DNA of 64,000 nt from Hedera helix (GCA_947179155.2 OX359270.1:22693556-22757555), one strand, 5' to 3'. Positions 10,937-22,549 are shown, counted from the stretch's first letter. The notes: generated by a model from the sequence alone, not told the origin. Made by a program: numbers and translations.

Positions 10937-12742
10937 TCACCCCTGGCAATTAACATCGCACCAATTGTCATCTAATATGAACCCGTTGTAATCGTCCTCA
11001 TTGATGCCATAGTCTCTATCATCACCATCAAAATCCTAGAAATGCAAACAAAGTATATATAATTAAACTTGTAACATCCTAAAAATGCAAAAACAAATTA
11101 GTACACTGCTCCCAAATTTTGATCGAGTAATTTATAGTTGCTGAAGTACTAAACTTATGTTGATTTGAAGTAATAAATTTATTGGTGTTGATTTCTTAGC
11201 CGTTCAATATGTTAGGGCAAAATTATGAAAATAGGATAACCAAGAATACAACAAAACTGCACAAAAATCGCATGCGTAACTTCAAACACGACTGTGAAAT
11301 ATAGTAATAAAGATTTGTCATTGCAGGTGCAATTAGTTGCAGGTTAGTAGCTATAACACTATTCAAACATGCCTATGCATATACAACAGGAAGAAATATA
11401 TACTTATGAATAGGCAATAGGACAGAGTATGGTGCGGTTTGAAATTCAAATCGCATTTGAAATTGCTTAAGTGCAGTTTGACAAATTCAAAATTACATAT
11501 GAAACCGTAAGGTGCGGTTTTTAAACAAGCAGTGCAGTTTTATTTAGGTATGGTTTCGGTTTTAAAACTAATTAAATATATATAAATATATTGAAAAAAA
11601 AATCTATTACAAAAATTGATGGAAATAAAAATATTCATTATAGTTTCCCGTGAATGCTACTTATAAGAAACTAAAAAATGTCACATTGAGTAGTAATGAC
11701 TGTTCAGATTCAGTAACCGTTATAATGTAAACTGATAAAATATGAGTTTATCCAAAGATTAACAACTTAATCATGTAATTTAAAAAAACAAAAAAAAAAA
11801 AAAAAACAAAACGACGTCATTTTGATGATGGTGTGGTGCGGTTTTTTAAATGCGGTTTTGTTCAAAAATCAAATCTAAACCGTAAATTCGATTTTTTAAC
11901 TCATTTAAAACTTCCACATATACCGAAATCATGATATGATTTTAATTAATGCAATTTATACAATTTTGAGAGCAAATTAATTTTTTGCCCAGCTCTACTT
12001 ATGAATGCAAATCCATCTCTTCCGTAGGTTGGTCCACTGTCACATACTTGTTGCCCAATACTTCATTAGGAAGAGTATGATTTAAATGAAATGGGAACCA
12101 CCACAAGCTATCTATGATTATTGGAATAGACAAATATTCCAATAATCAAAAGAGAAAATTTAATTGCAAATTAAATAAAAAATGGCCCACGTGCCTGACA
12201 CAAGTGTTGACAACTAATTTAAACATAAATGATGTTCCAAGAATTTCCTTGGTTCAATATCAAATGAACACTGAAGTTGTCAAGGTTTTATTTTTTTTTA
12301 TTTTTTTTTCATAATTGCCATTCCTCCAAAATACTGTAAAGCTAAGATCTATGAGACCTGACAGTCGGGTCAAGGCAACAGGAAACAAACTCCTACAGCT
12401 TGTTAGTCAATCAAATATCAAAAAAAATTAAACTAAAAAAATCATCTTATAGCTATAGAAATAAACAATTAATCATGGCAAAAATATATTACTTCCGATA
12501 TTTTAATAAATTATAAACTCAGGAGAAAAAGCTACCTCATCAATCATCATGAGGCTGACCAGCTTTTAAGTGAGACAATTCATAATCAATCTTTCATCCT
12601 TCACACTAACACAACAGGTCATAGGTTTAGGACTGCTGCAACCAATTGCTTTCCTAGCAAGGTCTATGGGTATCCTCATATAAAAATCCTCATCTTCCTC
12701 CACATATTCCTCCTCATCTTTCCACTGACTGCAGCTGCACAT
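10937..12742 (-). pseudogene. Two-exon acidic protein gene fragment, unidentified
   Basis: Two minus-strand open segments join in phase across plant-like splice sites. Exon a (12742 down to 12536) starts with an ATG right after an AG and is rich in Glu/Asp (KDEEEYVEEDEDF). It ends GATGAG before a GT donor. Exon b (11035 down to 10937) follows TGCATTTCTAG and encodes an acidic tail (DFDGDDRDYGINEDD) that ends with TGA. Spliced, it would give about 101 residues, but exon a has one in-frame TAA (about codon 59). I recognise no family. The intron holds the hAT MITE and another short open stretch (about 12110-12003) that might be a further exon. It could be the decayed 3' end of a host gene or a captured fragment. 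Confidence 0.4.
11411..11997. mobile_element. hAT-type MITE with 8-bp target duplication
   Basis: 587-bp noncoding element. It is flanked by the perfect direct repeat CTTATGAA (11403-11410 and 11998-12005), the 8-bp duplication typical of hAT transposases; identity extends to 11 bp (TACTTATGAAT) because element ends and target coincide. Termini are TAGGCAATAGG and, reversed, TAGAGCTGGGC, an imperfect hAT-like inverted repeat. The interior repeats TGCGGTTT / AAACCGTA words in both orientations, giving a partly palindromic element. No transposase. Confidence 0.7.
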
Positions 12743-14314
12743 CTAACACCAGTAAATTGTCAATGTTTCTCAAAATTATTAAATTAATCTTACATCTTTA
12801 AGAGATGAGTCTGACATAATATAATTACGAAAAAGTTTGAAGTATTAATCCTAAATTAGGAGATTATCTATAAATTTCTTTTCTTAGTGACATTTTATCA
12901 AACGCTTCCTCTTCTTGACATATTCAAAGAGTAAATTTAACAACAACTAGAAAGTTTAAAGATTTCTTGGTATACTAATCTCAAATTGAAGGAGTATATG
13001 AAAAACTCTAAAGCTATTATTTTCCTCAAGTTTATTAGCAATCAATAAACCTTTAACTACAAAAGAATAACAAACATATTCCCAAGTAAAGTAGCAGGAT
13101 TCACTTAATAATGAGTACTCGGTACTTTACCTCATTCAATTTTGATATTTTGTAATTGAACAAAATTATAAAATAAATCAAAGAAATATTAGGAGACATA
13201 CACAAACTAACACATGCTTCGTATTTATATATTAGCTGTTTTGGAACGTTGATATTGCAAAATTTAGGAAAGTTAACAGTAGCTTAAAAGATTATGGAGA
13301 AAAATTTTTGGGACCTTAACTAACACACTGTTATTAGTTTTAAAAACTATAGAAAAGAAAGGAAATGGGTAAGAAAGTTAAGAAGGAAAACCACAATATT
13401 TTATTTTGTAAGTTTTCTCAAGGGTAGAAAAGAGTTAAAAATAGGTATAAAATAACCCCTCACTTCTTTTTATAACTTTGCAGTACAAAATTGATAGATT
13501 TGGGTGGAAAGTACACTAGGTTGAATGATTTTTCCTTAATTCCTGTATTACTATCTGAAAAACAAACAAAATAGTAATCCGAACAAACAAAATTTAGACT
13601 AAACTATACGAAAAGATGATATTTAAACTCTTTGTAAGTATTTTATGTTTGTGCTGATATTATACACTGGACATATACAAATAAAAGTCTAAATTTAGAT
13701 CAGCATAAAATAGTAATCCGAACAAACAAAATTTTTGACATTTATATAACTCAGAATCTCTATTTTAGTCGAGCAAAGAAAAATTAGGATTCTCAATTTT
13801 AATAAGATTTTTTGAAGAAAAAATAGAGAAAAAAAATTGTAGAACATGATAGCCCAAGACATAACTCATATTATACAAGCACAACAATTAATCTTAGCTT
13901 GGAAAACCCCTTTATGTAGTTTACAGAGGTTAAAGTACCAACTCCTAACATTCAATCAAGCCCAAAAAATAATAGATCCGAAGTGTTTATATTTTTTTTT
14001 TTTAATTTTAGATCCGAAGTTTTTAAGAAGGAAAAACACAGTAAAATTGGATCAAACAAGTTTTGGTATGAAAAAATATTGTTCAGGTCTAGATTTTTAA
14101 GGTGCGATTAGAATAAAAAAAAAACAAACGAAAATTTTGCAGAAAAATTGATTGATCTAATTTCTAAGTAAAACTAACACTACCTAAAACATTTCTACAA
14201 GCCCAAGCGCACTAATTAAACATCTTCAAATGAAGCACTCATTGACTAATCATAGGATTTGATACCCAACTAAGCAAATTAAGTAAAACGCTGAATTACA
14301 TAAATGAAAATTAC
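12743..14314. other. Noncoding region between gene fragments
   Basis: AT-rich DNA without supported coding sequence. A segment around 13560-13740 contains a short repeated phrase (AGTAATCCGAACAAACAAAAT twice, about 13573 and 13712, in slightly varied form). The + ORF 13846-14100 shows no family signal. It may be intron or captured filler DNA between the minus-strand exon fragments on either side. Confidence 0.35.
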
Positions 14315-14396
14315 CGAGTAAGGGGTCATCCATGTCGAAGATAACATGAGTAATTGATACTTGTGTGTTTGAATTGGCGCCGGATGGATTTGACAT
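14315..14396 (-). pseudogene. HAD-superfamily phosphatase-like first exon fragment
   Basis: Minus-strand 82-nt segment starting with ATG at 14396: MSNPSGANSNTQVSITHVIF, then DMDDPLLG, ending at a plant-like donor (GTAATT, 14314 down). The phrase ITHVIFDMD followed by a hydrophobic stretch resembles the N-terminus of plant HAD phosphatases of the glycerol-3-phosphatase / FMN-phosphatase group, where DxD is motif I with the nucleophile Asp. Family members usually have Gly right after the DMD, where this one has Asp-Pro. No further exon is visible, and the phase does not fit the exon at 12742. It lies about 280 bp inside the CACTA right end at 14675, suggesting a captured exon. Identification is by memory of the family only. 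Confidence 0.45.
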
Positions 14397-14544
14397 GTTA
14401 AATCGCCAATTAGGTTGCTCACTCTTCGGTTGGTTTTGACGATGGAATCATAAATAAGTTTTTTTTCAACAGAAAAGGTAAAATCGACGAAATTCATCAT
14501 AAAAAGTGCTACATTAACAAGAAAAATATCCCTATTCCGATAGA

Positions 14545-14675
14545 ATAGGTTCATTTCCGACAAATTTATCTCCGACGAGATTATTTACGACCGAATTTTC
14601 AACAGACAATTCCGTCGGTAATAAGGTTCTTTCCGACGGAATTGCCCGTGAAAATAAACTCGTTTTTTTGTAGTG
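14545..14675. mobile_element. CACTA element II, right end
   Basis: Ends CGTTTTTTTGTAGTG, i.e. CACTACAAAAAAACG in reverse. The preceding about 115 bp carry the subterminal words TCCGACGAGATTATTTACGA, GACCGAATTTTC and TCCGACGGAATT, which also occur in the same order at the right end of CACTA I (about 7435-7480). It is therefore the same family and orientation. The matching left end was not found between 7550 and 14500, so the element is truncated or its left end is highly diverged. Confidence 0.65.
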
Positions 14676-16325
14676 TGAGTGCAAGAGGCAGAGATCTTGT
14701 AGCATTTCAGTCTTGGTAGTTATGCGCCATTAGGTTGTTGTTGTGGGTTCAGATCCTCTCCATATTTATTGTACGGACAAATCTATTGAATACATGTCCA
14801 TTCATCTTTTCTCAAATTTCATTGATACATTAAAAACTTGTATTTTTATAAATATATTTAATATTAGCACGTATCATTTTGATTTATAAAAATTAAGTTG
14901 TATTGTGACTTTAGAAATAAAATTAATTCAACAATTTTTAACTATTTAATAAATATCAGCATTTTTTTTAATTTTAATAATAAAAATAAATTCAATGATT
15001 ATGATGGTTTTTTTGTGTGTAATTGATCTCCTAATTATAAAATATATCTATGTTAGTTGGATCATTAGCATTATTAATAAAAATATTACGAATAAAAAAT
15101 GTGATATATTAAAAGAAATTATAACGAAAGTATAATGAAGGAAACAATTTCGTACTTGCTAATAGAATAGCCAATGCTTTATACGTGGTTGAAGGAAAAG
15201 ATTTATAATATATGTAATGACAGGTTATTTTATTGTCCATTTTTTTTATTAATGTTTCAGTGTTTGTTTTGTATGAGTAGTATCGTATCATGCACGAATG
15301 TTTGTAATTTATAATAAAATACTTTTAACTATTTTAAAATATTATATATGGTGTTATAATGTATATTTAATTATAAAAATACATCTAATTACTTTAAGAA
15401 GTATTTTCAGTTATTTTAAAATAAGCTTTTATTTAATACGTTATACATTATTATTTTTGTAGTGTGTTCATTTTTTATATGCAGCAGTAATATTGTAGTA
15501 TAAACGAATATTTTTAATTTATAATAGAATATTTATTAATTAAAGAAGTTAATACATTCAACAGTTTACATTGAATATTTGATTATTTTTAATTTTCTTA
15601 AATATTTTATTAAAACATTAATAATATGCTTATTGAGAGTTTCATTTATTATTTATCCTTAGTATATATTATATAGTTGTAAAGTTTTTTTTTTTTTTTT
15701 TGTTATACGCAACGTTTATAGAGAGTTTGAGTTATAATATATTGTATGACTCTCCAAAAAGTTTATGAAGTGAAATTTTTAATTAACTGAACGACATTTT
15801 AAACGTGAACAAATGAAATGTTACCTTTTAAAACTACAATAGTATAAATTTATTATGAATACTTTACAAATATATAAATTTATATTTAAACTGTTAAAGA
15901 AAAAATAAAAGCTTATCTATATTTAATTAATCATCATAAAAGTTTGTTTTTATGCTTTTAAATCAAATATTTATTCTCTTGTTTTTAAAATTTTATTATA
16001 AATAATCTTTAAACATTATTGCATTGCATTATACTACACCGTTGACAATATTTCAAGTGTTAAATAGTAAACTATTGATATTTAATTAATTTTAATGTAA
16101 TTATCGAAGATTTTTTGATTTTAATATAAGTCTAGGTAAAAATATTATAAAATTAAATTACTGGTTATGAACACTTTTTTTTTCAAGGTAAACTAATTTA
16201 ACAGTAAAATTATATTGTTCATTCCCCTTCTATTTCACAATTGTCCTCTTCTTAATCCTCTATTTGATAATACATCTTTTCCTCCATTTTAAAATGCACT
16301 TCTTTAGCCTCACACTGCCCCCTTA
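14676..16325. other. Noncoding AT-rich region
   Basis: Very AT-rich, with poly-T near 15686 and many short A/T runs. No supported gene, RNA or element boundary seen. The minus ORF 15109-15291 has no recognisable motif. Confidence 0.4.
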
Positions 16326-16615
16326 CACTACAAAAAAAGGTCCATCAACGATCAATATTTTTATCGACCGCACAAATCGGTCGCTAATGGTAACAGTAGT
16401 GACCGCAGGTTAATCTAGTAGCATTTAGTATTAGCAGAGGTCGTTGATCGGTCGCTAATAGGATTTTACCGCCCAAAAATTTGGCGCTAGAGTTGGCGAG
16501 AATGCTTTTGCGACCAATTAATAACAGCGACCACCGTGTGGTCGCTAATACATCCACGTCAATAAAAAACAACGACCGCATACGATCGTAGAAAGCCGTC
16601 GTTGATGAACTTAAT
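16326..16615. mobile_element. CACTA element III, left end
   Basis: Starts CACTACAAAAAAAGGTCC. The next 290 bp contain at least three copies of GGTCGCTAAT (near 16379, 16451, 16540) plus reversed GCGACC words, the subterminal repeat pattern of a CACTA family distinct from I and II. The word CATCAACGATC near the start is mirrored by GTCGTTGATG near 16597. No right end was found before or after the Athila insertion. Confidence 0.6.
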
Positions 16616-17143
16616 TAGAACACCAGAAAGTCGAGCAAAAACAGAAGAAAAATGGAAAAGAAAGAAGAGAAGAAGACGAAGAAATAAGAGAAGAAGAAGA
16701 AGAAGAAGAAAGTGAGCCACCGCCCCGCCATCGCTCGCCTATCATAGCGCCACCACTTCCCTTCGCCGCTACCACAATGTATATTTTAATTTCATCTGTA
16801 ACCTCACAATTTGATATACATATACACACGTACACTTTGATTGTATAAATGTATACATGTATACTTTGAATTGGTTGAATATATGTTCCATTAAATGTGT
16901 TGTCGTGTATTGTTAGGGTTTATTTTTTGGAAAATTGGCTGTCTGTAGATTTGCATTCCTTCTTGTTATTTTGCCTGGCTGTAGCTATTGAGTTAAACAC
17001 TGTTTTATTTGTTTGATCTAATAATTTGTAGCTACTATTGGTCGAAATCGGAACTATTTATTTATATTTTATTTATTAGTTAAATTTCAATCTCGAATTC
17101 ATTTGAATGAATAACGTGCAAACATACACAGTCAACAAGTAAT
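16616..17143. other. Noncoding flank with GAA-rich tract
   Basis: A purine-rich tract (about 16630-16712, GAAGAA-type on the + strand) is followed by a GC-richer stretch, then AT-rich DNA. The last bases, TCAACAAGTAAT, form the left side of the Athila insertion site; they continue after the element as GTAATAAAGTGAAAG at 28682. No gene supported; the minus ORF 16611-16835 is a low-complexity Ser-rich shadow of the purine tract. Confidence 0.45.
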
Positions 17144-18412
17144 TGATGAGTGGGTGTTATACCTACGAATTATGTACCTTTAGGCTTAATTATTTGCTAT
17201 CTTTAAGTGCTTTTAGTTCTCTTTTACTTGTTTTTATGATTAATTTGCAGAAAATGACTTCGAGAGGTCAAAACGGGAAAAAAAGCTGTCAGTGGCAATT
17301 TTGTAAATATGAACAGTACATGGCGCCGGGGCGCAGTGATAAAGCATGAAGACGGCGCCGGGGCGTAGGTCGGCGAATTCAGTTGGCCAAAACCGCGTCG
17401 AGCAATCCGAGTCTGCGTTGGAAGTTAGGTGTGCAGTTGAGTTAAAGAAGGATTCTAGGACATTAATGCAGTCACGAAGGGAGCGTAATAAAAGGAAAAA
17501 AAAAACAAGGATTTGAGGGGACGAATTGAGAGCTATTGGAAGGATTTGGAAGAGCAAGAACGCAGCAGTGAAGATTAAGGAAGCGAGAGAGTTCAACAGA
17601 GTTTTCTCTAATTCTTTTTTCTTCTTCATCTTCTGAATTGTGATGAATTTCTATATTAATTTGATTATGGTTTTCATGATGATGTGTAACTAAATTCTTC
17701 TTTAGGATTACAATGGAACCGTTGGTTGAACTTTAATTAATTTATCTTAGTTTCAATTATTTGATCAATTGTTGGATTGGTTGTTATATCTTGTGCGTGA
17801 ATTATAATTGTCTGATTAACAGTTATTTGATTTCTTAGATGGAATTGAAAAAGAAAATCTAGGAATAGATCTGGATATAATAACGTGTGACTTTGTTTGT
17901 TCTTCTTCGGAAGAGTATCATGATAGTATATAGGATGCGAATACCTATAGACCACACGTAACATGTTGAGAGTTTAATCTTAATGAGTCTGTTTCAATGA
18001 ATTGTGCATAGAATTATAGCATTATAAATTGGAGTGGATCTTTTTATTAATTATCGAACGAGATTAGTAAATAGATAAGTGATCTCAGTTAACAATCCAT
18101 ATGATTAAGTAATTGGATTTAAGATAATGACATTATTGTGATCCAACGGGAAAATTGTAATATTAAAGCTCTTTATTATCTGATAAATCATTCTTATTAG
18201 TTAGTTAGTTAGTTTAAATTCAATTTCAATTATTAAGTAGTTTATAATCCAAAGTTGCTAAAGTTTAATTAGAATTGAATTAATATAAATTTAATAGTTA
18301 GCATAATTGTTATTACTTGTTCCTCGTGGGTTCGACATCCTTATTTCTACTATATTACTTGATTGACCGCGTATACTTGCGTGTGAATTCCATATATATA
18401 AATCGGACAACA
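17144..18412 (+). repeat. Athila 5' LTR
   Basis: Starts TGATGAGTGGGTG and ends ATCGGACAACA immediately before the primer-binding region. It matches the 3' LTR (27415-28681) throughout. It carries two CpG-rich words, GGCGCCGGGGCGCAG at about 17322 and GGCGCCGGGGCGTAG at about 17353, in an otherwise AT-rich LTR. The LTR supplies promoter and polyadenylation functions. The minus ORFs 17240-17629 and 17737-17964 recur in the 3' LTR and show no family signal. Confidence 0.95.
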
Positions 18413-18418
18413 AGTTTT

Positions 18419-18436
18419 TGGCGCCGTTGCCGGGGA
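18419..18436 (+). other. Athila primer-binding site (tRNA-Asp type)
   Basis: TGGCGCCGTTGCCGGGGA, seven bases after the 5' LTR, is complementary to the 3' end of plant tRNA-Asp including CCA. Minus-strand DNA synthesis would start here. This site is standard for Athila elements. Confidence 0.85.
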
Positions 18437-18589
18437 ACGGTTCTAATAATTAGTTTATTATTAATTTTTATTAGTTTAATTTTAATTTAAAAGTTTTATT
18501 CTTTTGTTTTACCTTTGCTTTTATCTGACTTTCATCAGGTAGAGTTTGCCCATTTTTTTTTGGAAGAAGTTGCTTTTAGTATTTTGTGT

Positions 18590-20250
18590 ATGCACACGAG
18601 ATCTAAAGGTCCAGAACTAGAGCCTTACGAAGACAACATAGAACGAACGTTCCGTAGAATTCGCACTTATATTCGGTCGACTCTAGAAAATCAAGAAAAA
18701 ATGGCTGAGGAAGATCAGAAAACACTGCGAGAGTATGTTATGCCACAAGTGAAGGAAATTCAGTTTAGCATCACAAGGCCTGCCATCACATCAGCTAATT
18801 TTGAGATCAAACCCGGAACTATTCAGATGATCCAAAATTCGGTTCAGTTTGGGGGTTTACCGAACGATGACCCCAACGACCATATTATTGGCTTCTTGGA
18901 GATATGCGACACATTCAAGTATAATGGGGTGACGGAGGATGCTATTAGACTGAGGCTATTCTCATTCACACTGAGAGACAAAGCTAAGAGCTGGTTACAC
19001 TCCTTGCCTGCAGGATCCATTACAACGTGGAATGATTTGACACAAAAATTCCTTGCCAAATTCTTTCCACCTGCAAAGACGGCAAAAATGCGGAACGATA
19101 TCACTTCTTTCGTTCAGCACGACTCGGAGTAATTATATGAAGCTTGGGAGTGATTCAAAGATTTGCTATGGAGATGCCCCCATCATGGAATTCCTAAGTG
19201 GTTGCAAGTCCAAACGTTCTACAATGGTCTATTCAGCCAAATCAGGACGAGCATAGATGCAGCAGCTGGTGGAGCTTTGATGGGAAAGAATATTGAAGAA
19301 GCGTACAACCTGCTTGAAAATATGGCAGCGAACAACTATTAATGGCCTACAGCTAGAACTCATCAGCCAAGAGCAGCAGGCATTTTTGAGGTGGATGCCA
19401 TGACAGCCTTGTCGGCACAAGTAACATCACAGCTTTCTGCCATGTCAAAGAAAATAGACGCTATGGGAACGCAGAAGAATCAGTTGGAGACAATTTGTGA
19501 GATTTGTGCAGGAGAACACTCAACAGAACATTGTGCTATTAATTCGGAGTCTGCGCAGTTTATTGGAAATCAAAACAGACAGCCGCAATATAGTAATAAT
19601 GCAAATAATTACAATCCTGGATGGAGGAACCATCCGAATTTTGCATGGAACAATAATCAGGCGCAAACTCAAACTCAAGCTCCAAGACATCCATACCCAC
19701 CCGTAGTTCAGCAACAACAACAACCCGATAAGCTATCACTAATGGAAGAAGTACTAGCGAAATTGATAAATCAATTTGACGTAAGTTCGAAAAATCAAGC
19801 AGCTCAAATAAGGAATCTTGAAACTCAGCTTGGTCAGATCCATAGTGCTATAAACAACCGACCTCAAGGATCTTTACCAAGTGATACTGAGAAGAATCCA
19901 AAAGGAGAGGGTAACGCATACTGTAAGGCCATTACATTGAGAAGTGGGACAGAATTATCTGAAACAGTCGGGAAGAAATCAAAACAGCCACAAGATGTCG
20001 AAGCAAGTGAGGATGCAGACTTAGCAAAGAAATCGGAGAAGCCCGTGGAAAAACCCAAAGGAGTCAAGCTGAACCCCTATATTCCACCAGTGCCATTCCC
20101 TCAGCGACTCAAAAAGGCAAAATCAGACAAACAATTCTCAAAGTTTCTAGAGGTGTTTAAGAAACTTCAAATCAACATACCCTTTCCGGATGCTCTAGAA
20201 CAAATGCCAAACTATGTGAAATTCATGAAGGATATTTTGTCAAGAAAGAG
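18590..20250 (+). pseudogene. Athila gag, with three stops
   Basis: Capsid/nucleocapsid precursor. I choose the ATG at 18590 (MHTRSKGPELEPYE) as the start because an Athila-like N-terminus begins there; upstream codons are leader. The retrotransposon gag domain is visible (about 18840-19110: FGGLPNDDPNDHIIGFLEIC, then LRLFSFTLRDKAKSWLHSLP). The same frame continues to 20563 but is cut by TAA at 19130, TGA near 19151 and TAA near 19340. A CX2C-type element (ICEICAGEHSTEHC, about 19495-19535) is the zinc-knuckle equivalent. After it comes a Gln/Asn-rich linker, then a Lys/Pro-rich segment leading into protease. Confidence 0.85.
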
Positions 20251-21105
20251 GAAGTTGGAAGATTTTGAGATAGTCGCACTGACAGAGGAATGTAGTGCCA
20301 TTCTACAGAATAAATTGCCGCCCAAACTAAGAGATCCAGGCAGTTTCACAATACCATGCACAATTGGTGACAAGTTCATTGGGAAAACTTTGTGTGATCT
20401 GGGGGCCAGTATTAATCTGATGCCATTGTCCATATATCAGCAGTTAGGCCTGAAAGAAGTGAAACCGACCAATGTTACTTTACAGCTGCCAGACAGGTCA
20501 TTGACGCATCCAAGAGGAATAGTGGAGAACATATTGGTGAAAGTAGATAAGTTCATCTTTTGACAGATTTCATAGTATTGGACTTCGAAGAGGACAAAGA
20601 AATTCCGATTATACTTGGGCGTCCATTTTTGGCTACGAGTAGAACTTTGATAGATGTGCAAAAAGGGGAGCTGGCGATGAGGGTGCAGGATCAAGAGGTC
20701 ACTTTTAACGTTTTCAAAGCTATGAAATTCCCAAAGGAAGAAGAAAAGTGTTTCAAAATTGATTGGTTAGAGGTAGTAGTGGACGAAGTTTCTGAAGTTA
20801 ATTGTAATGCGAATCCATTTGCAACGGCTTTAGTTAATCCTATAGCTGTAGATTTTCCAGCCCCACTTGAGTTTGTGCAGCTATTGAATGCATATACACC
20901 GCTCTTACAAACTGGTAAGCAATTTGAGCCTTTAAGTCATTCTGAGAAAGCAAAGACCCATGAAAAGACATCTATAGAAGAACCACCCGTGTTGGAGTTG
21001 AAACAGTTGCCAACCCATTTGAGGTATTCTTATTTGGGGAATTCTTCTACACTACCGGTGATTATTCCGCTTCACTTGATGAGTTACAAGAAACAAATTT
21101 GCTAA
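20251..21105 (+). pseudogene. Athila aspartic protease, frameshifted
   Basis: Cleaves the gag-pol polyprotein. The active-site motif CDLGASINLMP is intact, with the Asp codon at 20396; Athila proteases carry DLGA rather than DTGA. A flap-like region (TNVTLQLPDRSLTHPRGIVE) follows, and the second hydrophobic motif IPIILGRPFLATSRTLIDV is at about 20600-20660. A one-base frame change near 20560 separates the two halves, so one chain cannot be made by simple translation. The stretch to 21105 is a poorly conserved linker to RT. Confidence 0.85.
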
Positions 21106-21119
21106 GGGTATTGCGGAAT

Positions 21120-22130
21120 TCAAAACTGCCATCGGATGGACCATAATAGACATCAAGGGAATTAGCCCATCACTATGTATGCATAAAATCCTGCTTGAGG
21201 AGGATGCCAAACCAGTTGTAGAGCAGCAACGACGACTAAACCCAATCATGAAGGAAGTCATAAAAAAAGAGATTCTCAAGTGGTTGGATGTGGGCATAAT
21301 CTATCCCATATCAGATAGTTCTTGGGTTAGTCCGGTGCAATGCGTACCAAAGAAAGGAGGCATGACAGTAGTAGCCAACGAGAATAACGAACTAATTCCA
21401 ACAAGGACGGTGACGGGTTGACGAGTCTGTATGGATTATCGAAAATTAAACAAAGTAACTCGCAAAGATCATTTTCCGTTGCCTTTTATTGATCAGATGT
21501 TAGATAGATTGGCGGGACATCTATTTTACTGTCTACTGGATGGCTATTCGGGCTACAATCAAATTGTCATAGCCCCCGAGGATCAAGAAAAAACGACATT
21601 CATGTGCCCGTACAGAACATTTGCCTTCCGGAGGATGTCTTTTGGGCTTTGCAATGCACCGGCGACATTTCAGAGATGTATGATGGCAATCTTCTCTGAC
21701 ATGGTAGAGCAAAATTAAGAAATCTTTATGGATGATTTTTCGATCTTTGGTGATAGTTTTGATCTATGCTTAGCAAATATGATTGCGGTTCTAAAGAGAT
21801 GCGTAGAAACAAATTTGGTGCTTAATTGGGAGAAGTGTCACTTCATGGTGCAAGAAGGAATCATCTTGGGACATAAGGTGTCGGCTAGTGGTATAGAAGT
21901 GGACAAGGCAAAGATCGAGACCATTGAAAATCTGCCACCACCAAATTCTGTGAAAGGAATTCGAAGTTTCTTGGGACATGCAGGATTTTATCGACGATTT
22001 ATCAAGGATTTTTCCAAGATTACAAAGCCGTTGTGTGCATTACTTGAAAAAGATGTTCCTTTTAAATTCACTACAGAGTGTCATGATGCATTTCATAATT
22101 TAAAGACGAAGTTGATAACTGCACCAATAA
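21120..22130 (+). pseudogene. Athila reverse transcriptase, two in-frame stops
   Basis: Copies element RNA into DNA inside the particle. One frame runs from about 21179: the entry motif LLEEDAKPVVEQQRRLNP, then WVSPVQCVPKKGG, then MDYRKLNKVTRKDHFPLPFI (from 21431). The first catalytic Asp is in CLLDGYSGYNQI, followed by FAFRRMSFGLCNAPATFQRC, the FMDDFSIFG box (Asp pair at 21731-21736) and LGHKVSASGIEVDKAKI. All catalytic Asp residues remain. The frame is interrupted by a TGA at 21419 and a TAA at 21716, both single-codon changes. The join to the protease linker (21100-21180) also needs frame changes. Confidence 0.9.
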
Positions 22131-22530
22131 TAGTCGCACCAAATTGGATTTTACCGTTCGAGCTCATGTGTTATGCTAGCGACTACGCGGTTGGGGCAGT
22201 CTTGGGCTAGCGTAAGGAAAAGATATTTCATGCAATTTACTACGCTAGCAAAACTCTGACAGATGCACAATTAAATTACACCACAACAGAAAAGGAATTA
22301 CTTGCAGTGGTATTTGCATTCGACAAATTCCGAGCCTATTTGATTGGGACAAAAGTGATCGTGTTTACAGACCACTCTGCAATAAAATATCTCATCTCTA
22401 AGAAGGATGCCAAACCAAGGTTGATCCGTTAGATTCTTCTACTTCAGGAATTTGATCTCGAGATTCGGGATAGGAAGGGGTCCGTGAACCAAGTAGCAGA
22501 CCATCTCTCACGACTGGAAAATTCACAGCA
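22131..22530 (+). pseudogene. Athila RNase H, two in-frame stops
   Basis: Degrades the RNA strand during reverse transcription. The frame continues from RT: LMCYASDYAVGAVLG holds the first catalytic Asp (GAC at 22181). Then come YASKTLTDAQLNYTTTEKEL with the catalytic Glu, VFTDHSAIKYL with the third acidic residue, and FDLEIRDRKGSVNQVADHLS at the end. TAG stops at about 22208 and 22430 interrupt it; otherwise the domain is well preserved. Confidence 0.9.
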
Positions 22531-22549
22531 AGACCAAGGAGATCGGGTA

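Noticed and set aside
10341..14675. CACTATCAAAA at 10341 and TTTTGTAGTG at 14675 as two ends of one gene-carrying CACTA element
   Set aside because: Subterminal motifs differ (GAGAC type versus CGACGGAAT type) and the flanking triplets differ (ATA versus TGA).
16611..16835. Ser-rich minus ORF near CACTA III
   Set aside because: Product of the GAA-rich tract; no domain.
17240..17629. 129-codon minus ORF, partly repeated at 27511-27777
   Set aside because: It is antisense in both Athila LTRs, differs in length between the two copies and shows no known motif, so it is most likely spurious.
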